This document shows, one piece after another, positions 14,263-24,762 of a DNA stretch of 64,000 bases (position 1 is its first letter; every line of letters starts with the position of its first letter). Below the pieces are notes generated by a model. That model saw only the letters and a program-made list of their open reading frames with translations. It did not search any database and was not told where the DNA came from. Origin of the DNA: Conoideocrella luteorostrata (taxonomy: Eukaryota > Ascomycota > Sordariomycetes > Hypocreales > Clavicipitaceae); contig JASWJB010000249.1 of assembly GCA_032433595.1 (NCBI GenBank), positions 1 through 64,000 of the forward strand, given 5' to 3'. The translations under genes and the position numbers were made by a program.

Positions 14263-14387
14263 GACAAACTGTTAGTAAATGACAATCAACTTCTGCTCAC
14301 TAACGCCCTTTGCCATCTGATGTGAAACTTACTTGAAACCATCAAATTCACTTTCTACATGCTTCGCCAGGCAGTGGCAGCTTATAA
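14263..14387. repeat. Degenerate direct repeat, copy B
   Basis: Partner of 11168-11285, starting about 35 bp after the stop codon of the HeLo-like/Rho gene. Similarity was judged by eye. Confidence 0.6.
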
Positions 14388-14400
14388 CGTTGGGCAGGGG

Positions 14401-14604
14401 CCTTATAGATAGATGTAAGGTGCAGTGCAATCAGTCACTTGCACTGCCGAATCTTTTTGGTCTATTGGGATAACAATTACACCTTCTTATTATCTTACAC
14501 AGCAGGCTTGTAATGCAACGGAAAGGTGTGCCCACTACAACATAAATCAACAGATTCGCCATCTTTGCCAGCCATAATACTGCACCTTACATGTACTTAT
14601 AAGG
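14401..14604. mobile_element. MITE-like element with 26-bp terminal inverted repeats
   Basis: Positions 14401-14426 (beginning CCTTATAGATAGATGTAAGG) and 14579-14604 are inverted copies of each other, matching at 23 of 26 positions. They bound a 204-bp non-coding segment. No clear target-site duplication was found at the flanks, so transposition is not proven. It lies between direct-repeat copy B and the truncated end of the carboxypeptidase pseudogene. Confidence 0.45.
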
Positions 14605-14755
14605 GCGCGCGGGCGCAAGCGCCAAGGCCGCCTTGAAACTGGGTAAATCACGATTCTGGAAGAGCGCAAGTCCACACTTGCGCATACCTCCCCGGTCTGT
14701 TCGGAGCCAAAGCCTCAAAGATTTGGCCCTGATCTGCCGCGGCACCGACTGCGTC

Positions 14756-15566
14756 AATAATTGCACCTGCTCTTCTCATCGAAGGGCTTGTAGCACGGGA
14801 ACTCAGTGAAGAACACTTGTGCAAAGTGCCAAAGCGATTGGGCTGCGTGGGCTGAGATGGATCCTGGCTCGAAAACGTCCCTGCTCCATTGGTGAGATTG
14901 GGCTGCTGCAGCATCCCGTCGGGGGAGTCGGCCGGCGTGATGGATCTCAACTCTGCTGCTACCGGGACTGTGCAGTTTGTGGCGGTGTCATGAGATAATC
15001 GTACTTGGTTGGTTGGTTGATGTGAAGCGGATTGTTCCAACTGAATGGGTACGTGCTTGTGGCTGCCGAATCCTCGTCAATGACACAGTGACCATTCTCT
15101 TGAAGCGAACCGACGAGAGATGAGGCCTATGGGCCGCCGTTCAGCCGTTCAGCCAGAGGCGTATTTTCGGGATCACGGCGCGACTGAAAGGGACAGAAAA
15201 CCCTGCCAAGAGACGGTGTTGGTATGCTGAAGCTTGATGGCATGGGTTTTGGGGTGCATAGCTTTTTGCATACGGAGTACACTCTCCATAGACATCGTTC
15301 AGCAGTCCCGGTGGAAGATAGACGGATCCAGTGTAGGCTATTACGCCTCATGTTGTCTCTCATACATACCGGCTCCTAGAAGCTTCGGATAAGATCACAT
15401 GAGGTCTTGTTTGGTGAGTTGGCTAGACTGACTTGTTTAAAGAAACGGCTACGTTCTCTTGCATTTTAGATTTGAGAGCAACGACTCCGTTTGGCGTGGA
15501 CGGAAATTGCGTAGCCGCAACGGCGGCGATGGCACCCACGAAAAGGCTCGAGCGAAGAATGGCCAT
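14756..15566 (-). pseudogene. Serine carboxypeptidase (peptidase S10) pseudogene, truncated
   Basis: The reading starts with ATG at 15566. A signal-peptide-like N-terminus (MAILRSSLFVGAIAAVAA) is followed by FPSTPNGVVALKSKMQENV, as in secreted fungal S10 enzymes. Family landmarks then appear in order but in different frames: AYTGSVYLPPGLLNDV, FQSRRDPENTPL, LNGGP, SLQENGHCVIDED, TYPFSWNN, GTFSSQDP, and LWHFAQVFFTEFP with YKPFDE. Several frameshifts and stops separate them. The match ends near 14756, before the catalytic ESYGG region, so the C-terminal half and the active site are missing. The break is about 150 bp from the MITE-like element. The order of motifs makes the identification solid even though no single frame is long. 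Confidence 0.75.
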
Positions 15567-16925
15567 CTCATGTCTAATAGGGAAGATTGAATGCGGCCGT
15601 CTTGATAATTAGCTAGAGAAGTGATCTACACTGTTCGACAGCAGTGCCAGCTAGAAGCGGGAGAGCTTAATTATCTGCATAATGATGCTCGGGTGCCAAA
15701 CTGGGCAATTAATGTACAGAACATGCCGCGACCACTTAGACATCTGGGAAGGGTAGATTTTGAGGAGAGCGAGGTACTTGTAAGTATTCCGCAGATAGTG
15801 TTGGTGGCCATTGGTGTTCGGAGCGTTGTCGTCGGGTACCCAGCCCAACTTTAATTAACAACTTATGACACCAGAGAAGAGGATACTATGCGTAGAGATG
15901 AGTTGGTTGATTGTAATTCTCAATAGAGTCAACTACACCAAAATACCAAGCATTGATTCAGTGACCGGATTTGCCACGCTTCGAGGGATTTGATTTTTTA
16001 GAGAATTGGCATTGACAGTCCGAAAACCAAGCTCGCAAATTGCCGTTCCACCGATGGCTGCCATATTCGTATGCACCTTTTAGTTCTCTGCTGGCGTTGG
16101 CCGGTTGCTACATTCTCATTTGCTGGTAGGCGCCTTACAAAGTCCAAGAGGATGATGGCATGTCTCAGGATGCCATGTCATACAGCCTTTGGGATCTAAT
16201 TAAAAATCCCCAGCAGTACTCGTGCCCCATACATTGGCATGAAACAGAGACATGACAGCGTAATGCAAGTCAGGTGGTGGATCCCAAGGATCTCCACGAA
16301 TAAGACTACAGTTGAAAGGTGCTGACGGGAAGCCCAAGTAAACACCCATAACATGGTACTGGTATCGCGTTATGAATAAACCACGTATTTAATGGCGACT
16401 GAAAGAGAGCACCAGAGTAGCTACCTGACGGACAGATCGGTCTTAACAAGGCTTGTTGCCGCGATGGAGTACCGGTCACATGCTTTGCGGGTGATGCTTT
16501 AATCCTGTGGTAAAAGGCCCCAATGCAATTAATATAACTCCCAATTAAAATCGCAGAAGCTTCCCATCCTGATGGGTTTACAGAGACGTTACTCATCGGT
16601 GATTAATGATTTGGTGGAGCACACGCAATCTCAGCTGGAGCCGTTTCCCATCACTGCCAGGAATATCCCGGTTCATAATGCACCCCGCCATCTCCACGAA
16701 GGTAATGAGGTACCCCAATGATAGCTCTCTAGTTGGTACCGCCGCTATGGCTGCGGCGCCAAGATGTGGTTTGGTGTGGTTTGGTGTGGTTCAGTGTCTT
16801 ATTACCAACCCATCAGGTGGTGAAGATGGCCTGACCATGTTCCTTGATATCCTGAATATTGATGCGTTGTAGTCAAGCTTCATATGTGCGGAGGGCATGG
16901 GTCATGGATACGTCAACATGTCCTA
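15567..16925. other. Intergenic
   Basis: No gene supported. A short run of GTGGTTTGGT repeats lies near 16765-16790. A 96-codon frame at 16306-16596 (minus) has no recognised motif. Confidence 0.4.
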
Positions 16926-17205
16926 CTAGTACTGTGTAGTTAACCGGAACCATCGGATAGAATGCAGCCAAAAGCAATGACTGGGATGCGACTGTTTGAA
17001 AGACTCCACATCAACAGCCAACAGAGTCTTTACAATGTTGTACAAACGGCAGATGTAATATGGAGCCAAGGAATCTGGATGCGAGTCGGCGTTAAAGAGT
17101 TTGTTGAACAGAAGCTGACGACAAATTTCATGAAGTGCATAGTCACCCCCGGTTTCCAGGTAAGTTTCCTGGTGGGAAATTGTACAAAATCGATAGCCTG
17201 GATGT
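16926..17205 (-). other. Exon-like open frame, unassigned
   Basis: A minus-strand frame of about 93 codons without its own ATG ends in TAG at 16926-16928. Its sequence looks coding, with well-mixed residues such as DYALHEICRQLLF and APYYICRLYNIVKTLLAVD. Acceptor-like CAG sites lie at its 5' end (CATCCAG, CCCACCAG). No upstream exon was found and I do not recognise the family. It may be a last exon of a gene relic. Confidence 0.25.
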
Positions 17206-20200
17206 CAGTGTTGAATGCACGGAGCACAGAGCAGTCTCTGTCTTCGGCTGGGCATTCCGTTTCCGCTTCTATTTGTACTCGCGAAAAGTGACGCGAGAAG
17301 AGAGATGAGAGAAGAACACAAGGACCACAAAATGCCCAGGATGAAGTTGTCCTTTGTCTGCATGGATTGCTTTGCCGGTAATGTGGAAGTGACTTATCAA
17401 CCGGCTTCATGAGAAGCACGCCGAATCACTTTGCTGCCGCGGAGTGCATGATATGATGGATCCCATTGTCGTTGCAAGTTAAGCGGCCGGGGCGGTGCCC
17501 GAGTATGAGCTTGCTTCACCTTAGTTGATGTCACATCACATGTGGCGGCCAACTTGGAGTTATTGCTCCCTCCTAACGCTCAATGAAAATGGCGGCCGGC
17601 CAGACATGTGCCCCAGCCAGCTGCAAGCGGGTGGCGAGGAGATGCGATGCACACCTTACCATACAATACTCTCCTCGTTACAAACTCACAATCCCGCATT
17701 CCACATCAACCAAGGGTCCAGTCCAATATGGAAGCCTGCAGGACCGGGGCTTATTTGGGGAGACCATTCAATATCACAAAATGCATTCATTTCCGGCAAA
17801 CAAGCCTGTCAACGGCTAATCTCTCCCACTGCTGCTATAGCCAGCTGCAACTTCAACTGCCACTTCAACCACCACTACCGTTGCCGCTACCGCTGCTGCT
17901 GTACCGACGTCGCCCTTGCAAGCCTGAACAACAATAATATGCATGCCGCGTCGCAAGCTACGAGGCCCCGTCTGTCCTACTCGGAACGACATTGGCAACG
18001 ACAAAGTTTTGACAGTGCGTTGCCCCACTGCCCGGAGTACAATGGGCTGCCGCTGCAAAGCGATCTAGCTTCCAGCTGAGCCCTCAACTCATTGCCTACG
18101 CTCTGACGTCGCATCCAGCGTTTTGGCGATCCGAGCGGCATTTCATCGAAAATGGATTAGTAAAGAAACGCAGCAAAATTTGGGGCCTATTATTGGATGC
18201 TGACTGTGACAAGTCGAGAGGGGCCATTGCCCAGTATCTCGGCTGCGATGAAATCCGTCTGTTTGCCCTCCGTGCCGTCTTCCCTGCGTCTGGAAACCCT
18301 GTCGAACAAAGTGCTACATGGAGGGTCCTTCCACGACGGGGCTCATTCAACTAGTGCCAATATTTCATCTTGCCGTTGTAAAAGTGTTTTATATGGTGCA
18401 ATACCACGAGTTGCCCAAGTTTGCTACTTTCCAAGAGAAAACCGGTACTGTGTTGAAGCTGTCAGCCCTGTACCAGCTGTCGCAAGGTTCGACGACCTTT
18501 TCACTCGACTATCGTTGATCATGCATAGTAAATTGGACAATCATCTGGGGTCATCCTCCCGCGAATCCCTGCACAGTTCTTTCAAGATCAACTCTATTCC
18601 TGCTACGGACGAACAGCTATCTCCCCGCAACAAAAAGAAAATGTGAAAGCAGACATAGAAAATAAAAATAAAATCCGCTGAAGCGACACAACCTGATGGC
18701 CGCAATAGTCCTCATCTCTTCTCCTCGCTCGGACCCGGCCTCTGGAGCGCATTACCAAATATTGTACAATATAGAACCAGTCTCTTCACACGTGTACATA
18801 CTTGGGCACGGGCAATGCAGGCCTTGAATCAGCCTGGACAGCAAGGCCAACCATTCGGTATCGTTATATCGCCAATAACCTTGGGGTTTCACCCGTGCCA
18901 AATAAAGTGTTCTCGCTGGTATTTCCATTTCTTGGACATGTTGTAATGAGTAGATGACTGCTCCGTATGCATCAACAATATAACCAACTACGTGTCTACC
19001 ACATGTAATACACGAAACACTCAAGCAAGCCTCACCCCTCAATGATCGACCAGTCTCCGCCATCCACGTGGACGTTTGTACCAGTCGAGCTGGACGTGGT
19101 CAAGGCACCGCAATGGCCTACCTACCGGGCTTCAGCGCGAAGAATTCTCATCCTCTGAAAATACGGGTGATACTCTGGACTAATACGGTTCGTGGCCCCG
19201 AAAGGCTGCATTAGCAGTAACAATTGATTCTGCTCTGCAGGAACGATGCACACTCTGATACACAAGCGCGGGCAATAGGGCGGTTTTCTACAAGTGGGCT
19301 TGCAGCTTCTTGCTAGCCGCATATCTGCAAACGATCGCGAGGATGGGGGGAACGAGACAGAGAAGAAAGAGAAGTTGGACTGTTCAGCTTGCGCTGTCTC
19401 TGATTGGCCTTTGTCCTCCTGCATGGCTGTCAGCCACTTCCTTGCTCAAGTGTCTAGTCCGATGGCTATCGCTGTCGATGGGGCATTTTGCGTAACCAAG
19501 TGTCTGGGTGGGCTTCTGGCGTCTGCTTGTCCTGGTACCTGACTCACCCCCCTGGCAAAGCGCTCGTGTTTTTACCTGGTCTCCTAATTAGTGTTCAGGT
19601 GGTGCTGCCTCATCTGTGCTTGATATTCGTTGTTTGAAACCTAATACACCACAGCACAATATTGCGCTGTCTGTTTACGGTTGCTGTACGCTCTCAAGGA
19701 GTCCATCGTGGCCGTGCTGCCTAACAGAGTTTCAACCGCCGGTGTTTTCCTCTCCTTGATTTGATCCGGTTGGAAAGCAGGGCAAGCACGGCCGTTGCAA
19801 GTCTGAGACCAAGCTCGCTGCGCATATGGATGGAAACCAGCCCCCAATGTCTCTGCAAGCGCAAGTACTTGCTCTCACCGTTTCTTCTTGATTGGATGCA
19901 GTCGAGCGTATTTGCGTTGTACTGCTCAATTGCATGGACTTGCGGCAGCGACAGCTAAGAGTCGAGTCTTGCAGCCAGGGGTTTCACTCGTCTCCGCCAT
20001 CCATGTCCTCAGCAGCAGCAGCCTACTAACTACCTGAATTGTGCTGTGTAGGTACTCCCGACTCCGTACTCCGTACTCCGTACACTCGCACAATATCAGA
20101 CTAGCGCTCTCTGTGGAGAAGGCGCTTTGGGGGCTTTGCTCCCAAGATAGGCATGCACGACATGCGCTTTGAGCCATGTCTAGGCTACTCCGTGCAAGGT

Positions 20201-20773
20201 GGTGCAAGCAAAATAACCCCTGTCGAGAGGGACAGGCACAGGCAACCAGTGGCGTTTTTGGCTTCCGGTGCCCCATTTGCTATTGTAAGCCCTCGTCCGT
20301 TCGATGGTCTGCAGACTGGGCTTCGACAAGGCGGGCAAACGTCACTGCGGGCTACCTCTCACCCACTTTGTGCGCGCTCTGATGCAGGTTGCCGCCATTC
20401 GTTTTAGTTGAATCTGTGTGACGGGCAAAAGCCAAAGGTATTGCAGGGGGTAATTTCCTTGTGTGCAGTGCTCTGGCATACTGTGAAGTGTTATGCCCCA
20501 ATCCTTGCCATATAATATCTCCGCGATCGCCCCTCGGGGTCGTGGAGGCATGTCCCATACCCCTTCAAACGCCTATCATTACAGCATACTTTATTGGAAG
20601 GCAGTAACCGAGACTGTTTTTCACGAGCTGGCAGCAAAAGCTTGTCCATTTACTTCTTCTAGAATTCATCTTCCTCAAAGAAAAAAAGCAAAGTCGTCTT
20701 GTTCAACTTTGCCTACCCGTCGCCGGTGCCAGCTCGGCAACGACGTATGGCCTAAAGCCAGCCGACGGCAGCT
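17206..20773. other. Long intergenic stretch
   Basis: No gene supported on either strand. An open frame without ATG at about 18013-18350 (plus; contains ALTSHPAFWRSERHFIENG and RGAIAQYLGCDEIRLFAL) looks coding-like but has no recognised family and stops abruptly. Positions 20061-20083 hold three overlapping ACTCCGT units. The final part is the promoter and 5' leader of the gene at 20774. Confidence 0.4.
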
Positions 20774-23202
20774 ATGGGGTTTCTCAACTTCCTGCACAGG
20801 CGATCAAGTCGCGACGGCGCATCTGACCGATCTTTTAGCCTCCAAAGTAGCCGTTCGGTACTCGCATCGTCAAGACACAGTAAGAGCTTGCACCTGGTGA
20901 TATTTTGCCTTACTTATTACTTACAAGATAATTAGGTCTTGCCACATCGAATGTGTCGCGGCGGGCCTCTTTTGAGAAGCTGTACAATGCAGCAGAGAGC
21001 CATACGGAAAGGCAGCAGGTGTCTGGGACATCCATGCCATATCGTTTGGGAATTCACGCCGACACGGTGAACTCAGACAGTTTGCCTCTCGCAACGATTC
21101 CACGTGCCGGTAATCTACACCGACTTCCGGATATCGATGCCAAACCCCCGACTCATCATATCCCACACCCGTCTTTCACTTCTTCGAAATCACTGAAGTA
21201 TGCACATGCACCAGGCTATATTGATCTACTCGACGCACATGGTGGAATCAGGCCATACGACTTTCGTTCCCGGGTACAAGCTGCTGGTGTGAGAGACTAT
21301 GGCGAAGATGTCGCAGAGAGAAACATGGGCGAGAATGGTGTAGATGTACGAAGTGCTGCATCAAGAAAATTCTACGCGAGACAAAACCGAAGTTCGCTGC
21401 AGACTCCATCGATTGCAAGCCATGGCCAAGAACCGGACCAGTCAACCTACGGTGGGAGTACTTACGGAGGTAGTGAGGCGGGTGAAGGAAGTCTCATTGA
21501 CGACTTGACTGCAACAACGAAGCGACCAGTGCCGAGACTTGTTCTGGAGCCCAGACAGGAAATAAGTGGCGTAGTTGCTGGCCGACCCTCCGCCCAACGA
21601 AGCAAGAGCTGGGACTCTAAGTCTTTCGTTTCCGCGACCGGCTCGGCATCTCATCATCCAGGTTCGCAACGAAATCATTTCAACTCGGTCCAGAGTTCCA
21701 AGGCTGCACGCCATTCCGCCTCGGAGCGTTCACGAGAGCAACCAAACACGGGCAGATATTGGATCTCGACCGAGAGACCCGTCATTGACAATGTCAGCAA
21801 CAGCAGCAGGTGGGAGTCGCGGCCATGCTCCGGGTCTCGCAGCAGATCAATGTCCCCACCAAACGTGCCACGGTACCGTCCTAGGAATCGTATTGCAGCT
21901 ATGGACAAGGAAGATGGTTACTCAAATGCGGGCCACGGAATGGAGAATTGCAGTGAGCATACTACATACACAAAGAGAGCTCTTACTCCTGGACTAGACT
22001 CCCGCTCTGTCTCATTACGAGGCGAATTTCAGAGCGGTGGTCTCGACAGGGGGTGTGTTTCCAACAGCGAAGACGACTCCGAACTCGGCATTTCATTACC
22101 AGCAGTCCACATCCGCGCAGCAAAGCCGCGACTTGTAGCAGTTGCTCCTCCGCCGCACCGCCTAGAGTGGCAGAATGCTGTTAGGCGTGCTGTTGAGGAA
22201 TCTTTGGCAAATCTCCCACTGTCAGCCGATTTGAAAGCAATTTTAGAGCTCTCTGAGAATGATTTGACTCTGAATGACATTTCGCAAAAGGTTCCGGTTC
22301 GGCACTCATCGTTGCGACAAGGGTTTACGACATGCAGCAGCACCCCAACGACGGACCTGTCAGATTATTCGAGCGGTCACACGGAGCGTCCACACAGCCG
22401 ACAAACCACAACAACGTCCATCGCATCCTCTTCTGGAACTGGCGTGTATCGGAAGACTGGGTCTACCATGATGATGGATGGAGGAAGCTCTGTAGGAGAC
22501 GATTGTCACAGCTCTCCTACCATCGCAGTTGCTGACTATGATACTATGGTAACGACCGGTATTCCGACGGAAGTCGAGCACGAGCTCCGACTTCCGGAAT
22601 TATGCAAGGGCATAAGTCAACGCAATGGAATTATGGAAATTGACAGTTACGAGTGCCTCACCTCGGACTTCTCCGATGTTGACTCCTTCACTGAAAAGCG
22701 TCGACATATCTTAAACGACGACGAGTCCTTGCTGTTCAATGATGATGGCTTTGGGGATCTTGGCACTAATTTACCTGGACTGGTCGCTCATAATACCAAT
22801 GCTGCCCCGAACGACTGCATGATTTGTCATATTGTGGCGAACTTGCAAGGAAGCACAGTGTCCAGCGGATCATGTAGCCACAATGGTTCAATGAGCCGAA
22901 AGCAACGACTTCGCGCATTGGGATATGATTATGACTCGGATGAGAGCGACCCTGAGCCTGTTCGAGCTTCAGCTCTTAAACGTGGCAGAACAAAAAAACT
23001 CATAGGTGGTAGTGGTGGAGGTCTTCGTCGGCTGAAGCTAGTGGATGATCGCATAGACGAGGCCAGCGAGGAAGAGCGTGGAGCGGCCGGCTACTCGCAG
23101 CCACGCCATGAAGTTCGAAGAAAGAGCAAGTTTGTAGGCCAGGAAAAAGGTCTTCCTTCCATAGTCGTGCACGACGATGGCAACATCGCGGATACGGAAT
23201 AG
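20774..23202 (+). CDS. Conserved fungal protein, largely disordered, function unknown
   Basis: Exons 20774..20879 and 20936..23202 flank a 56-bp intron (GTAAGA...AATTAG), giving 790 residues. The first exon starts MGFLNFLHRRSSRDG and joins in frame to SLATSNVSRRASFEKLYNAA. The protein is rich in Ser, Arg and Asp. It has repeats such as TYGGSTYGGS, RSKSWDSKSF and GSRSRSMSPP, and a basic/acidic C-terminus (LGYDYDSDESDPEP, then a KRGRTKK patch that could be a nuclear signal). No catalytic domain or membrane segment was seen. Its short N-terminal motif resembles conserved uncharacterised fungal proteins, but I cannot name a family. Many SP, TP and RxxS sites suggest phospho-regulation, which is inference. 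Confidence 0.75.
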
Positions 23203-24762
23203 GAGGGTAGGGAGGGGAGTGAAGTTGCGACGTGATGAACTATATTGTGGTACGAGGACACTCTTTTGTGCGTTTCTTTTGTCACCTTGATGAGCGCTTA
23301 GGACAATGAAAGCAATAAGGTTAATTTCCCCGAACGGATGGGGTGAACCTGGGCGAACAGGAAATTTCTTTTTACATGTACGGGACAATTTGGTAGGATT
23401 GGCGATTTGGATATATACCCTGCATTTCCTTCGTACACACGCCGCTATGAGACGGCTGATATGTTTATTTAATTATCTACATCTGTTCTCCAGAAGTGCC
23501 TGAAAAGACTAGAGTTTGATGGTATTGTCTCAAATGTCGTGTGTGACGGCTTCTTTGACTCTACGAACGGAGTCAAGCCATGATTTCTCTTTCATCCCCC
23601 ACCACATGCCACATGTACAGTCTGCTTACGTTTGCTGTCTAGCTACATTCATAATTGACGAGATATTGTCTGCGCCACTGATCCTACGGCGGATCTGCCT
23701 CCAACACGAAAAAAGGTACGTCGTTACACGGCATTGGACTAGTGTCTCACCATCCATCTAGTCCCATGCATGTATGCCGGAGAGTCCTTGTTGGGGGGAC
23801 ATTGACTTCTACAGAGTACTCTGAAGGAAGCTATACCGATTTATAGACCCTGCTATTATTACCATGACTCCGTATACCGGGATGAGATGGTTGGCGTCAT
23901 ACTACTCCGTATGTACCTCAGCTTTACATGCCTACATCCTTCGATTGTGCTAGCAAGATGGCTGCGCTAAGCACTGCGTGCATTCAAATGCGTACAAGTT
24001 GCGGCGCCACGAGTCAGCGACTTACGCTGCCGGCTGTATTGCCGATGTAGAATTGCACCCCGGTTACGGAGTACTTATTTGCCCTACATTACAGGCAGGA
24101 CCCAATGCCCCGGTTCAGTATTTTGTATAGCTAGATCGCTGAAAAAAGCAAATACGTTCTAGAAAGCCGTGGTCCGCACTGGGGCTGGGAATAGAAGTGA
24201 GACACGAGGACCCTATCGACAAAGTAGGTCTTACTTGTGACAAACCTGCCCTCCCTGGGATCCTGGGATGATCCGTATCTGGATAGGATCACCGTCAGCT
24301 GGCAATCGGAAATTGATGGGCCAGCTGGTTTGCACTACCTGTATATTAATATTTCGCAAAAAGTGTCTAAATAAAGGATACTCAAACTGCGCAGCTAAAT
24401 TAATACGCCGGCTTGTGGTCCATCAGGCATTTGTACCGCCATTTAGTATACATGAGAGTCGCACAAGCAGACGGTATACTCCGTACGGAGGATGGCATGC
24501 TCGTTGGGCTGGACGCCAACATTGCCGAGACTAATATTACATGGTGAAATTGAATCGTTGCACCAATACGACGCCATTTACTCCATTATTCCCCGCTTGT
24601 GCGCATGCGAGTGTTCAATTTGTAAGTATGTTCATTTGTACAATAATTAAGCAGCACATATACATCTTCACCTGTGGTATATCCAAGCCCTAAGTAACAA
24701 CGAAAGGTCCATTACGCATGCGTATAACATCAAAAGCCCCAAAAGAATAAAAACGCAGCGGC
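23203..24762. other. Convergent 3' intergenic region
   Basis: Lies between two converging genes. No coding feature. TACTCCGTA-type motifs occur at 23903, 24065 and 24477; the last is inside the perfect palindrome CTCCGTACGGAG (24479-24490). Confidence 0.5.

Noticed and set aside
17525..18079. 184-codon plus-strand frame
   Set aside because: Low-complexity Cys/His/Arg-rich translation, with alternative frames of equal length; no homology recognised.
20493..20900. 135-codon frame overlapping the first exon of the gene at 20774
   Set aside because: It is a shadow; the frame starting MGFLNFLHRR joins properly to the long downstream exon.
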